Positions 28,093 through 37,182 of a DNA stretch of 64,000 bases are shown here, piece after piece (the stretch's first letter is position 1; every line of letters begins with the position of its first letter). A program made the translations under genes and the position numbers. The notes beneath the pieces were generated by a model. That model was not told where the DNA came from. It did not search any database and saw only the letters and a program-made list of their open reading frames with translations. This DNA comes from CAVPMW01 sp963706515 (GTDB taxonomy: Bacteria; Chloroflexota; Anaerolineae; Anaerolineales; UBA4823), in NCBI GenBank assembly GCA_963706515.1, contig CAVPMW010000023.1, positions 1 to 64,000 of the forward strand, in the 5' to 3' direction.

Positions 28093-29256
28093 ATGACCGA
28101 TAAGCTACCCTGCCCAAACTGTTCACACCTGGTTGATCCAAACTCGCGCTATTGTGAAAGCTGTGGGGTCGATCTCGCCCTGGCTGCGGTTTATGCCGAG
28201 CAGGACGTTTTTCCCAACGCACCCGTACCTCCGTCAGTACCCCTTTCCCCAGAGATACTGGTGCCGCGCATGGGAGAGACGATGATCGAGCGCGGGCTGC
28301 TGCTCACCGAAGAGCTGCAGCAGGCGCTCAACTACCAGCGGGAAAAATCCGAGCGAGGGGAATCGATACTCTTAGGTCAGGCGCTGCTCGAGCTGGGCAT
28401 GGTCGACCGGGAAACCCTGGACCAGGTCATTACCCTGCAAATCTTGCAGTTACAGAAAGCGCTGCAGGAGGCCAACCGCCAGCTGGAGCAGCGCGTCCAG
28501 GAACGGACGCAGGAGCTGCAAAAAGCACTGGAGCGGCTGTCAGAATTGAACCGCCTGAAAGCCAATTTTATTGCGAACATCTCCCATGAGCTGCGCACAC
28601 CGCTCACCCACATGAAAGGCTACCTGGAGCTGCTGGCGATTGGCGAGCTGGGGGCGCTCAGCGAGCATCAAGAAGAAGCCATAGAAACCATGCAGGGCGC
28701 AGAGCGGCGCCTGGAGAAGCTGATCGAAGACTTGATCCAGTTTTCGCTGGCATCGCGCGGCGAGATGAGCTTGAACCTGGCGCCGGTCCAGTTGGACGAA
28801 GTCATCCGGCTGAGCCTGCTGCAGGCTGCTCCCAAGGCGCACATGAAGCAGATCTCGCTGGAAGAGAATGTGACTTCCCCGCTGCCAAACGTGGTCATCG
28901 ATGAAGAAAAGATCAGCTGGGTGATCTCCCAGCTGCTGGATAATGCGATAAAATTTACACCGGAGGGAGGGCTGGTAAAAGTCGAAGCCAGCCAGGAGGA
29001 TGGGTTAATCAGCGTGGCGGTGATCGATACCGGCATCGGGATGCCGGATGAGCGTATCGTCGAGATATTCGAAGCCTTCCACCAGCTGGATGGCTCTGCC
29101 ACGCGCAACTTCGGTGGGACGGGACTTGGGCTGACCCTCGCCAGAAGAATCGTTGAAGCACACGGCTCGCAAGTGAAAGTGAAATCTACAGTTGGGGAGG
29201 GTTCACGTTTCGAGTTCACCCTCCCGGCAGCGAAAGGCATATCTATCCAGGTATGA
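28093..29256 (+). CDS. Zinc-ribbon, MshEN-like sensor histidine kinase
   Basis: 387 residues, no membrane segment. Order: zinc ribbon (CPNC 7-10, CESC 21-24), a region at 55-120 with two related units (MGETMIERGLLLTEELQQAL; LGQALLELGMVDRETLDQVI) resembling the N-terminal MshE fold, a coiled coil at 115-155, HisKA with ISHELRTP and His165, and HATPase with DNAIKFTPEGG, DTGIGMP and GGTGLGLTLA. MshEN-type units can bind cyclic di-GMP in other proteins, so a soluble second-messenger-linked sensor is possible but untested. Followed after 10 bases by another kinase. Confidence 0.87.
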   Translation: MTDKLPCPNCSHLVDPNSRYCESCGVDLALAAVYAEQDVFPNAPVPPSVPLSPEILVPRMGETMIERGLLLTEELQQALNYQREKSERGESILLGQALLELGMVDRETLDQVITLQILQLQKALQEANRQLEQRVQERTQELQKALERLSELNRLKANFIANISHELRTPLTHMKGYLELLAIGELGALSEHQEEAIETMQGAERRLEKLIEDLIQFSLASRGEMSLNLAPVQLDEVIRLSLLQAAPKAHMKQISLEENVTSPLPNVVIDEEKISWVISQLLDNAIKFTPEGGLVKVEASQEDGLISVAVIDTGIGMPDERIVEIFEAFHQLDGSATRNFGGTGLGLTLARRIVEAHGSQVKVKSTVGEGSRFEFTLPAAKGISIQV

Positions 29257-29266
29257 GCGAGTGGGG

Positions 29267-30532
29267 ATGAAATCGGGAAAACCGGACACCGGCAGCCTGC
29301 GTTTTCAAGAACTTGAGGCAATCTACGCGATAAGCCGGTCGGTAGCCCATGCAGTCGATACCGAGCCAGCACTGGATGATATTATCCGGCTGGTCAGGCC
29401 GGTATTTATCTTCGATAACATGGTCGTATACAACTGGCGGCAGGACAGCGTGCTCGAGATCAACTACGCCCGAGCGATCGGGCGCGGACGTTTCCGGGAA
29501 GCCGACCTGGCGTGGGGTGAGACGGTGGCGAACGAGGCCTACCACAGCCGGCAGACGGTCATCCGGCGGGAAGAGCTCACCGACGATACTCCCGGTTACC
29601 TCGACCGCACCAGCCTGCGCTACTACCTGGGACTCCCCCTGAACGTGGGCGACGAAGTTGTCGGCTCGCTGGTTTTTGTGCGCTTCGGCGGACCACCGTA
29701 TTCACCCGAGCACATCCACCTGGCAGAGTTCATCGCAGTGCACATTGCCCAGCTCCTGGGGCGCAACCAGCTGGTGGAGCGCATTGCCAGCCTGGAGGCG
29801 AAACGCCAGCTCGACAGCCTGCAAGATGGATTTATTGCCATGGTCTCGCACGAGCTGCTGACCCCTCTGGGTTTCGTCAAGGGATACGCGACGACCTTGC
29901 TGCGCCAGGATATCCAGTGGGACGAGCAGACTCGCCGTGAATTTTTGACGATTATTGACGAGGAAGCTGACCGGCTGCGCGAGCTGATCGATAACTTGAT
30001 GGACTCCTCCCGCCTGCAAGCCGGGACGCTGCGCATGAGCTTCCAGCCGATCAAGCTGGATGTATTTTTGCGTGACATCACCCTGAGGGCGACCTCGCGC
30101 AACGACCAGCAAACCGTCCAGCTCAAGGTGAACGCCAGCGGCATCCAGGTGATGGCAGATCCCGCCCGGCTGGCGCAGATCTTCGACAACCTGCTGAGCA
30201 ACGCCGCGAAGTATGCACCCGATTCACCGGTGACGATCAGCCTGGAGCGGACCAGCAACCGGGCGCGGATTGCAGTGCGTGACCAGGGTCCCGGGATTGA
30301 CCCAGAACATCTCGAGCACCTGTTCAAGCGGTTCTACCGGGTACCCGGCTCCTCGACCTCTGTGCGCGGGACCGGACTGGGGCTGTATATCTGCAAAAAG
30401 ATCATCCAGGCTCACCAGGGAGATATCACCGTAGAGTCGACAGTTGGAAAAGGGACGTCATTTTACATTTATCTTCCGATCGAAAAAGAACTTATCGGAC
30501 TGAGTCCAATCAGCCAGGAGGCGAGTTCATGA
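29267..30532 (+). CDS. GAF-domain sensor histidine kinase
   Basis: 421 residues from the ATG at 29267. Residues about 15-165 form a GAF domain; no membrane helices. HisKA (VSHELLTPLGFVKGY, His195) and HATPase (NLLSNAAKYAPD, DQGPGIDPEHL, GTGLGLYICKKII) follow. It overlaps the response regulator gene by four bases, so the two are a cognate pair. The longer upstream frame is a shadow of the previous kinase. Confidence 0.93.
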   Translation: MKSGKPDTGSLRFQELEAIYAISRSVAHAVDTEPALDDIIRLVRPVFIFDNMVVYNWRQDSVLEINYARAIGRGRFREADLAWGETVANEAYHSRQTVIRREELTDDTPGYLDRTSLRYYLGLPLNVGDEVVGSLVFVRFGGPPYSPEHIHLAEFIAVHIAQLLGRNQLVERIASLEAKRQLDSLQDGFIAMVSHELLTPLGFVKGYATTLLRQDIQWDEQTRREFLTIIDEEADRLRELIDNLMDSSRLQAGTLRMSFQPIKLDVFLRDITLRATSRNDQQTVQLKVNASGIQVMADPARLAQIFDNLLSNAAKYAPDSPVTISLERTSNRARIAVRDQGPGIDPEHLEHLFKRFYRVPGSSTSVRGTGLGLYICKKIIQAHQGDITVESTVGKGTSFYIYLPIEKELIGLSPISQEASS

Positions 30533-31218
30533 CCCAAGCGATCTTAATTGTTGACGACGAACCCCGTTATTTGCGTTTGATGGAAGCCAACCTGGTGACG
30601 GAGGGGTATCATGTCATCCAGGCGACCAATGGCCAGGAAGCGGTCGATATGGTGGTGGAAAAGCACCCCGACCTGGTGTTCCTGGATATCATGATGCCCG
30701 TCCTGGATGGTTTTTCCGCACTCGAACGCATCCGCGAGTTTTCCAATGTCCCGATCATCATCGTGACCGCCCGAGGCAGCGAGAATGACCGGGTGCGCGG
30801 CCTGGACCTGGGGGCGGACGATTACATCGTCAAGCCGTTCTCGGCGACTGAGCTGCTGGCACGGGCGCGGGCGGTGCTGCGCAGGGCGCAGGTCTCCGGA
30901 GGGAATTTCCAGCAGTCCATCTTTACCCACGGGAGCCTGCGCATTGACTTTGCCCGCGCAGAGGTCTACAAAGGCGATAAAATGGTTTTCCTGTCTGCTA
31001 CGGAATACCGTCTGCTGCTCCAGTTTGCTCACAACCTGGGAAGCGTATTGACCTCGGAACAGCTCCTGACCGATGTCTGGGGACCCGAGTACAGAGACGA
31101 TAAGGAAATCTTGTGGGTGAGTATCTCCCGCTTGAGGCAGAAGCTGGAGAACGATCCCAAGAATCCCCAGCACATCGTGACCCGCTCGGGATTGGGTTAT
31201 ACGATGCCGCCGGTTTAG
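30529..31218 (+). CDS. OmpR-type response regulator
   Basis: 229 residues. Receiver with LIVDDEP, Asp53 in VFLDIMMP and Lys in YIVKPFS, then a winged-helix DNA-binding domain (LSATEYRLLLQFAHNLGSVL; LWVSISRLRQKLE; GLGYTM). Coupled to the GAF kinase by ATGA overlap. Targets unknown. Confidence 0.94.
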   Translation: MTQAILIVDDEPRYLRLMEANLVTEGYHVIQATNGQEAVDMVVEKHPDLVFLDIMMPVLDGFSALERIREFSNVPIIIVTARGSENDRVRGLDLGADDYIVKPFSATELLARARAVLRRAQVSGGNFQQSIFTHGSLRIDFARAEVYKGDKMVFLSATEYRLLLQFAHNLGSVLTSEQLLTDVWGPEYRDDKEILWVSISRLRQKLENDPKNPQHIVTRSGLGYTMPPV

Positions 31219-31346
31219 TCCTGTAGGCGGCCTGGAACTTGCACAGATTATTTCGGTAGGGCAAGGTCAGCAAGTGCCCGAGGACGGCACTTCGACAGCA
31301 AACTGGACGGTTCCTGGAATTTGTTGACTATTAGGAGGACGTTATT

Positions 31347-32024
31347 GTGAGTCCCACAGGTGCACAGGTCATCCGGGCGAAAAAACTAGGGGTATTAATT
31401 CGCGACACGCGCCAGTTCCAGGGTAAATCTTTGGAAGAATGCGCGGCAATGCTCAACGTCAGCAATGAGACCTTCGAGTCCTACGAGCTTGGTGAAAAAT
31501 CGCCCTCCTTGCCGGAGGTCGAGTTTCTTGCCTATTACCTGGAGATCCCCCTGGAGCATTTTTGGGGAGAACAGACGTTGCTCAGCGAGGGTGGGAGCAA
31601 ACCCAGCCTGGATGTAAAAAGGCTGACCGCAGTGCGCCAGCGAATGATCGGTGTATTGCTGCGTAAAGCCCGTTTCGAGAAAGGATTTTCAATCGACGAG
31701 CTTGCAGAGAAGACGAATATCCCGGTCACCGACCTGGAAATGTACGAGCTGGGTCAGGCGCAGATCGGAGTACCTCAGTTAGAATTATTGTGCGGCGCGT
31801 TGGGACGCGATCTGCGTGACTTCCAGGACCGTTATGGCCCGATCGGGGTGTGGTTCATCGAGCAGCGCGCGATGCGAGATTTCAAGGAAATGCCGCCCGA
31901 GATGCAGGCATTCGTAGCCAAGCCAATCAACCTTCCCTACCTGGAGCTGGCGCAACGCCTGAGCGAGATGTCGGTGGATAAATTACGGGCAGTTGCCGAA
32001 GGATTACTGGAAATAACCTTGTAG
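31347..32024 (+). CDS. Double helix-turn-helix (Xre-type) regulator
   Basis: 225 residues, GTG start behind AGGAGG. Two HTH_3 domains in tandem: LGVLIRDTRQFQGKSLEECA to YELGEKSPSLPEVE, and IGVLLRKARFEKGFSIDELA to YELGQAQIGVPQLE. The C-terminal 60 residues are helical (MPPEMQAFVAKPINLPYLEL). Duplicated Xre units in one chain suggest binding to paired sites. It precedes a TPR gene by about 60 bases. Confidence 0.85.
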   Translation: MSPTGAQVIRAKKLGVLIRDTRQFQGKSLEECAAMLNVSNETFESYELGEKSPSLPEVEFLAYYLEIPLEHFWGEQTLLSEGGSKPSLDVKRLTAVRQRMIGVLLRKARFEKGFSIDELAEKTNIPVTDLEMYELGQAQIGVPQLELLCGALGRDLRDFQDRYGPIGVWFIEQRAMRDFKEMPPEMQAFVAKPINLPYLELAQRLSEMSVDKLRAVAEGLLEITL

Positions 32025-32085
32025 GTGCTAACAAATACCTGGCTTCCGGAGGGGGAGCGTGAGAAGGAGGCAGGTGGAGGCAGTG

Positions 32086-32628
32086 ATGGGCGAAACGAAA
32101 AAGCCTGAGCAATTCTCCAACGAAGGTAAGAAAGCTTACCAGCGTAACGATTACCCAGAAGCTGCCCGGCTGTATATGGCCGCGGCGGAAGCGTATGATC
32201 TCTCGGGTGATAAAATTAATGCTGCGGAAATGCGCAACAACAGCAGCGTTTCCTCCCTGAAAGCAGGTGATGCGAGCGCCGCCCTCGCGGCAGTAGAAGG
32301 GACGGCTGCCATATTCGCCGAAAAAGGCGATGTCCGCCGCCAGGGGATTGCAACCGGTAATTACGCGGCTGCGCTCGAAGAGCTGGGCCGCCATGAAGAA
32401 GCAATGGTCGCCTACGAAGAAGCCGCTGACCTGTTCTATTCTATCGGTGAGAATGACCTGCGCGTGCATTCCATGCAAGCGCTCTCCGCAGTCCAGCTGC
32501 AAACCGGACGCCGCCTGCAGGCGCTGGCGAGCATGAAAGCCGGCCTGGATGACATCCCACACCCAAACCCCAAGCAGCGCCTCCTGCAAAAGTTGTTAGA
32601 TATACCGTTCCACATCCTGGGCAGGTGA
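32086..32628 (+). CDS. Cytosolic TPR protein
   Basis: 180 residues from the ATG at 32086, behind GGAGG. Four TPR-like helical pairs (YQRNDYPEAARLYMAAAEAY; DKINAAEMRNNSSVSSLKAG; GRHEEAMVAYEEAADLFYS; GRRLQALASMKAGLDD). No signal or membrane segment. Probably a binding partner of the HTH protein or of another neighbour; no direct evidence. Confidence 0.8.
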   Translation: MGETKKPEQFSNEGKKAYQRNDYPEAARLYMAAAEAYDLSGDKINAAEMRNNSSVSSLKAGDASAALAAVEGTAAIFAEKGDVRRQGIATGNYAAALEELGRHEEAMVAYEEAADLFYSIGENDLRVHSMQALSAVQLQTGRRLQALASMKAGLDDIPHPNPKQRLLQKLLDIPFHILGR

Positions 32629-32695
32629 GGCTCCTGGGGAAGACCTCAGCAGTCATTTCATTCGTTCCTATCGAGTAACCCGCGTAGCCAGCTGC

Positions 32696-33613
32696 ATGAG
32701 CCTGCAAGATCTCTCCATCCGTGAGGCAACCCCTGAGGACCGGCATACCGTCGCCGCGCTGATGCATTTCGAGACCCACGTGCACCGCCACCTGGATTGG
32801 CGCTCGCCGCTGGACTGCCTTGGCTTGCAGCCCTACCTGATTGCTGAGTGGGAAGGTCGCCCGGTAGGAACGCTGGCTTGCCCTCCCGATCCACCGGGCA
32901 TCGGCTGGATCCGCTTATTTGCCAGCAGCGCTGCGCTACCGGTTGAAGAGGTGTGGGCTGCGCTCTGGGAAAATGCGCGCCAGCTGGTCCTTGAAACCCA
33001 CTGCCTGGACCGGGTTGCAGCAATCCCTTTGCAAACCTGGTTTAAGAATCTGCTGAAAGATAGCGGGTTTTCCGAGACCCACCAGGTGGTCATGTTGAGC
33101 TGGTCCACTCGCCGCCCCCTTCCGGAAACTGTGAGCCTGGCGGGTACCATTACGATCCGGCCGATGAATTTCGACGATCTCACGGCGGTGCAGCAGGTCG
33201 ATGAAGCTGCATTCCCGCACGAATGGCGCAACTCGCTGGAATCCTTGCAAGTCGCCTTCCAGCAGGCAGAGATTGCCACCGTGGCCGATCTGGACGGCAT
33301 GATCATCGGCTACCAGATCAGCACGCCCTCGCAGGTGGGATTGCATCTCTCTCGACTGGCGGTCCATCCGATCTCGCAGGGACAGGGTACCGGCGCAGCA
33401 TTATTGAGGGACGTCATGTCCCAATCCAAGCGGCGCGGCGTGGCAAATGTGACTATGAATACCCAGAAGAATAACTCAACATCCCTCGCGCTCTACCAGA
33501 AAGCGGGTTTTCAATTGACCGGCGAAGAATATTCGGTTTACCAGACCATTCCCATGCCGCTGGGAGTTGCAGCAACTGAGGGGAGCGGCTTGAGCCTCGA
33601 AGGGAAGGGTTAG
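32696..33613 (+). CDS. Two-domain GNAT acetyltransferase
   Basis: 305 residues. The C-terminal GNAT domain is clear: IRPMNFDDLTAVQQVDEAAF, LHLSRLAVHPISQGQGTGAA (the acetyl-CoA loop) and NSTSLALYQKAGF. The N-terminal half (IREATPEDRHTVAALM to about residue 130) has the GNAT secondary-structure order without a good acetyl-CoA loop, so it may be a pseudo-domain. Substrate unknown. Confidence 0.85.
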   Translation: MSLQDLSIREATPEDRHTVAALMHFETHVHRHLDWRSPLDCLGLQPYLIAEWEGRPVGTLACPPDPPGIGWIRLFASSAALPVEEVWAALWENARQLVLETHCLDRVAAIPLQTWFKNLLKDSGFSETHQVVMLSWSTRRPLPETVSLAGTITIRPMNFDDLTAVQQVDEAAFPHEWRNSLESLQVAFQQAEIATVADLDGMIIGYQISTPSQVGLHLSRLAVHPISQGQGTGAALLRDVMSQSKRRGVANVTMNTQKNNSTSLALYQKAGFQLTGEEYSVYQTIPMPLGVAATEGSGLSLEGKG

Positions 33614-33622
33614 GTTATTTAA

Positions 33623-34465
33623 TTGCATACTGAATTGAGCTGGAAAGCCCGGGATGGCATCACGCTTTATGCCCAGGAATGGAAGCCTGAGGGGGAGCCG
33701 GCGGCACAGCCGGCGGCTGTCGTCTGCCTGGTGCATGGGATTGGGGAGCACAGTGCAAGATATGCCCACGTGGCGGATGCATTCACCCGGGCAGGTTATG
33801 CCTTAATTAGCTTCGATCTGCGCGGGCATGGCCGATCGGAAGGTCCGCGGGGGCATACACCGTCGTTCGAAATGTTCATGGCGGATATCGATCTCCTGCT
33901 GGACGAAGCCAGGAGGCGCTATCCGGGTATACCGCGTTTCCTTTACGGACACAGCCTGGGAGGCTTGCTGGTTTTGAATTATGCACTGCGGCGCAAGCCT
34001 GACTTGCAAGGCGTGATTGTCACCAGCCCCGGACTGCGCACCTCGCTCACCGAGCAAAAGGCAAAAATATTCCTGTCCAACTCTCTCGGATCGGTTCTGC
34101 CTACATTAAGCATTTCTACAAACCTGGATGTGACGCAGCTCTCGCGCGATCCTGAGATCGCCCGAGTTTATACGGTCGATCCACTGGTGCACCACCAGGC
34201 GACCCTGGGAATAGCTAAAGAAACGATTCCCGCAATAGGATGGGCGATGGCGCACGCTGCTGAGTTCAGCGTGCCGTTGCTGATCATGGCTGGCACGGCT
34301 GACCGGATTGCCTATTCCTCTGGCAGCCAGGAGTTTGCCAGCCAGGTTACCTGTGAGTGCGAGCTTAAGCTCTGGGAGGGGTATTATCACGAGCTGCACA
34401 ACGAGCCTGACAAGGAAATCGTCATTCAATATATGATCGATTGGCTGGATGCCCACTGCCGGTGA
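33623..34465 (+). CDS. Monoacylglycerol-lipase-like alpha/beta hydrolase
   Basis: 280 residues, TTG start. LVHGIGEHSARY oxyanion segment, FDLRGHGRSEG, nucleophile Ser111 in YGHSLGG, Asp in MAGTADRI and His in YYHELHNEPD complete the triad. The pattern fits the Hydrolase_4 family of lysophospholipases and monoglyceride lipases. No signal peptide, so cytoplasmic. Confidence 0.9.
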   Translation: MHTELSWKARDGITLYAQEWKPEGEPAAQPAAVVCLVHGIGEHSARYAHVADAFTRAGYALISFDLRGHGRSEGPRGHTPSFEMFMADIDLLLDEARRRYPGIPRFLYGHSLGGLLVLNYALRRKPDLQGVIVTSPGLRTSLTEQKAKIFLSNSLGSVLPTLSISTNLDVTQLSRDPEIARVYTVDPLVHHQATLGIAKETIPAIGWAMAHAAEFSVPLLIMAGTADRIAYSSGSQEFASQVTCECELKLWEGYYHELHNEPDKEIVIQYMIDWLDAHCR

Positions 34466-34556
34466 GGTCGCTGAATTAATTCTTATTCACCGTTCCCTGG
34501 ACAAACCGCATAGGCTATGGGAAAATGGCTGCGCACATTAATTCTAAGGAGACAGA

Positions 34557-35309
34557 ATGAGTAAAGCGAAATCGGTGAGCAAACGCCAGCAAATCCGCGA
34601 CCAACGCCGCAAGAAGGAGCAGCGCCAGAGGATTTATATCGTTATCGGCGCCGTCGTCGTAGTTTTGATTTTAATAATCATCCTCGCAGGACCCTCCATC
34701 CGCAATGCGACTACCCCCGTGGGACAGTTCACGGTGATCACCCCGCAGGCTTATCCGGACACGAACGGAACCTCAATGGGGAACGCCAATGCTGCGGTGG
34801 TGGTGGACGTGTACGAAGATTTTCAATGCCCGGCTTGTAAAAATTTCACCGCAACGATCGAGCCCCAAATTATAGCGGCTTACGTCGTACCGGGAAAGGT
34901 GCGCTATGTCTTCCACAATTACCCCTTCCTGGACGATTCCAACGGGGTTAAAGAATCCGACCAGGCGGCAAATGCGGCATTGTGCGCCAACGACCAGGGG
35001 CGCTTCTGGGACTACCACGATATCTTGTATAAGAACAGCGAAGAGTTCAATGGGGCGTTCGTCGATAAACGCCTGGTTGCATACGCTGATTCGTTAAAGC
35101 TGGATATGGATGCGTTCAATGCCTGCTATAGCGCGAGACGCTTTCAAAGCCAGATCACCCAGGACCAGGCAAATGGGAATGCAGCGGGGGTGAGCGGTAC
35201 GCCAACAGTATTCGTGAATGGTCAGCACGCCGGCCAACCCGGATATATCCCTTCATTCGACGAGATCAGCCAGTTGATCAACTCTGAGCTGGCGAACGCA
35301 GGGAATTAA
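34557..35309 (+). CDS. Membrane-anchored DsbA-family thioredoxin
   Basis: 250 residues. A very basic N-terminus, one membrane helix (IYIVIGAVVVVLILIIILAG), then a thioredoxin fold with inserted helical domain: redox motif CPAC (Cys91, Cys94) in YEDFQCPACKNF and the cis-Pro loop GTPTVFVNG. It resembles the DsbA/BdbD-like family that forms disulphides outside the cell. AAGGAG precedes the ATG. A repeat copy and a terminator follow. Confidence 0.92.
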   Translation: MSKAKSVSKRQQIRDQRRKKEQRQRIYIVIGAVVVVLILIIILAGPSIRNATTPVGQFTVITPQAYPDTNGTSMGNANAAVVVDVYEDFQCPACKNFTATIEPQIIAAYVVPGKVRYVFHNYPFLDDSNGVKESDQAANAALCANDQGRFWDYHDILYKNSEEFNGAFVDKRLVAYADSLKLDMDAFNACYSARRFQSQITQDQANGNAAGVSGTPTVFVNGQHAGQPGYIPSFDEISQLINSELANAGN

Positions 35310-35328
35310 AGGCTCTCTCCAAAGCATT

Positions 35329-35395
35329 TAGTATCTATCCGGAAATGGATGGGAGACAAAATCGGAACCCCTCGTATTTTCGGATAGATACTAAG
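35329..35395 (+). repeat. Palindromic TIR repeat, copy C
   Basis: 67 bases. Begins TAGTATCTATCCGGAAATGG and ends ATTTTCGGATAGATACTAA. It lacks most of the internal hairpin of copies A and B, keeping only ACAAAATCGGAACC. Confidence 0.88.
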
Positions 35396-35402
35396 TCTTT
35401 TG

Positions 35403-35447
35403 AACCGGTGTGTGCCCAGATCATTCTGCCTGCGCACACCGGTTTTT
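35403..35447 (+). terminator. Terminator of the DsbA-like gene
   Basis: AACCGGTGTGTGC and GCGCACACCGGTT pair (one G-T pair) around a 16-base loop, followed by a T run. It reaches the stop codon of the convergent DUF554 gene. Confidence 0.85.
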
Positions 35448-36288
35448 ATTTTAACCAGCCAAAATAAGCCAGGAGTGCGACGATCAGCGGGGATACCAGC
35501 AGGGCAGGCAGGAAGTTAGCCACCCGGATCGGCTTGATCTCGAGCAGGTTGCTGATGGAAATCCCGATGAGCAGGACTCCCCCGGTGGCGGTCAGCTCGG
35601 CCATCATGGCTGGCGTGATGACGGCCTGGGCCTGGGCTGCCAGCAGGCTGAGGCTGCCCTGGTAGACGAGGATGACCAGGCTGGAGAACAGCACCCCAAC
35701 ACCCAATGAGGCGGCGAAAGCCAGGGCGGCAAAGCCATCCAGAACGGATTTAATCGCCAGCAGGTTATAGTCACCGGTCAGCCCATCCTGGATCGAGCCG
35801 AGGATCGCGATGGGACCGATTGCAAACAGCAGCGAAGAGGCCAGGAAGCCGCGAATAAACTGAGTGGTGGGTTGGGTCAGATCAGCGCTTTCTGCGGCTG
35901 CCTCAGACGGATTGGGGGATGGCTCGGCGGGGCGGCTCGCAGCGGGCGGCTCTCAGCAGGGCTGCTGCGGGCGGGTTCAACCGCAGGTCTCTTCATTCTT
36001 CTACTGAACCCATTAAACCGGATCTCCAACCATGCGCCAAGGTTTTTTAGGCGATCCTCGATGCGCAGCCATTCACCGATTGACCCACCGATGATCAACC
36101 CTCCCAGGACGATCAGGAATTGATTGGATTTCAGGCTCATCTGGATTCCGAGGGCTATGACGAACAAACCCATCCCGGCGACGATCGTCTGGCGGAGGCG
36201 CAAAGGGAACTCGCGCGCCGAAGACCAGGCCCAGCGACCCGCCGATCAGGATTGCTATAAAATTGATGATGGTTCCGGTCAAAACCAC
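35446..36288 (-). CDS. DUF554 membrane protein, two frame interruptions
   Basis: DUF554 proteins are small polytopic membrane proteins of unknown function. Three frame pieces in order match the family: MVLTGTIINFIAILIGGSLG with FGARVP; LRLRQTIVAGMGLFVIALG to GGSIGEWLRIEDRLKNLGAW; then FLASSLLFAIGPIAILGSIQ, DGLTGDYNLLAIKSVLDGF and the C-terminal GVLLIGISISNLLEIKPIRV. The first junction is an extra base at the AAA of 36202-36204; the second, between about 35890 and 35960, is one missing base (or two extra). The linker there is poorly conserved, so the exact place is unclear. Repaired length about 280. With two breaks, real decay is a bit more credible here than elsewhere. Confidence 0.78.
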
Positions 36289-36309
36289 TCCTCGCTGTGA
36301 CCCGGAATA

Positions 36310-36867
36310 TTACTCCCCCTGTTTGGCCAACGTGGGAGCTGCAACGCCGGATGCCTGGTCCTCCAGGATTTCGAGGACGAAGCAGAGCGAAGAGAGCCGG
36401 TTCAGGTAGGAAAGCAGGTACGGGTTTTCCAATTCGTGCTCATGGTACAGGCGGACGACGCGCCGCTCCGCCCGCCGGACGACCGTGCGCGCCAGAGCCA
36501 GACACGCGCCAGCCGTTGAATCACCGGGCAAGATAAACTCATCTGGCAGGGTAATTTGCCCCAGAATGGCATCGATCTGCTTTTCCAGCCAATCCACCCG
36601 GTCAGCGTCGATGCGGCGGAAAAGGGCGGCATTCGCGGGGAGAGCAGAAATCTCAGCCATGAGCTGATACAGGTCTCGCTGCGCCTGCTGGGTCATTTCC
36701 GCCGTCTGGGAAGTACGGCAAGCAGCGCGCGCCATGCCTAAAGCGGCGCTGGCTTCATCCAGGTCGCCGACAGCTTCCGGGCGAGGGTGATACTTAGGCA
36801 CGCGCTCATCGCCGAGCAATCCAGTATATCCGTCGTCTCCGCTGCGAGTGTAGAAGGGGGGCATCAT
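36310..36867 (-). CDS. ATP:cob(I)alamin adenosyltransferase, PduO type
   Basis: Makes adenosylcobalamin from cob(I)alamin and ATP. About 185 residues from the ATG at 36867. FYTRSGDDGYTGLLG (ATP-binding N-terminus), GDLDEASAALGMAR, ILPGDSTAGACLALARTVVRRAER and the C-terminal YLNRLSSLCFVL are diagnostic. The ATG at 36864 is equally possible. TATAAT lies only a few bases upstream, so the message could start at or next to the ATG. The frame open to 36999 reads through the divergent promoter and is not coding. Confidence 0.94.
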   Translation of the reverse strand: MMPPFYTRSGDDGYTGLLGDERVPKYHPRPEAVGDLDEASAALGMARAACRTSQTAEMTQQAQRDLYQLMAEISALPANAALFRRIDADRVDWLEKQIDAILGQITLPDEFILPGDSTAGACLALARTVVRRAERRVVRLYHEHELENPYLLSYLNRLSSLCFVLEILEDQASGVAAPTLAKQGE

Positions 36868-36870
36868 CGA

Positions 36871-36905
36871 ATTATAACCTGGAGTAGTCCGATTTCGGTT
36901 ATAAT
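36871..36905. promoter_or_regulatory. Divergent -10-like pair
   Basis: ATTATAACC at 36871 and GGTTATAAT at 36897 form an inverted repeat around 17 bases. Each half reads as TATAAT towards one of the divergent genes. No consensus -35 is apparent on either side. Confidence 0.45.
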
Positions 36906-36972
36906 AGCGGCACTCTTGCGTGACTGTGCATGGCTGACTGATCAATCGATGTAGAGCAACCAGGAGACCCCT

Positions 36973-37182
36973 ATGCAAATCCGTTGTACCAACTGTCACC
37001 GCCCATTCGCGATCAGTAAAGCTGAAGTGATCGCCTCATTGGAGCGGATGACTGCAGATGAGATGACCCACCTCGACTTAAAATGCCCCCATTGCCGCAG
37101 GGTAAACCGGGTATCGAAGGACGAGCTACTTCATTCAGTGCCCACCTGGAAGCCGCAAACCCAGGAAGAAAAGGCTGAATGA
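36973..37182 (+). CDS. Small double-CxxC zinc-ribbon protein
   Basis: 69 residues. CTNCHRPF at the N-terminus and CPHCRRVN in the middle give four zinc ligands; a short acidic tail follows. It overlaps the MoxR gene by four bases, which ties it to the MoxR/VWA module, perhaps as a partner or adaptor. Function unknown. Confidence 0.82.
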   Translation: MQIRCTNCHRPFAISKAEVIASLERMTADEMTHLDLKCPHCRRVNRVSKDELLHSVPTWKPQTQEEKAE

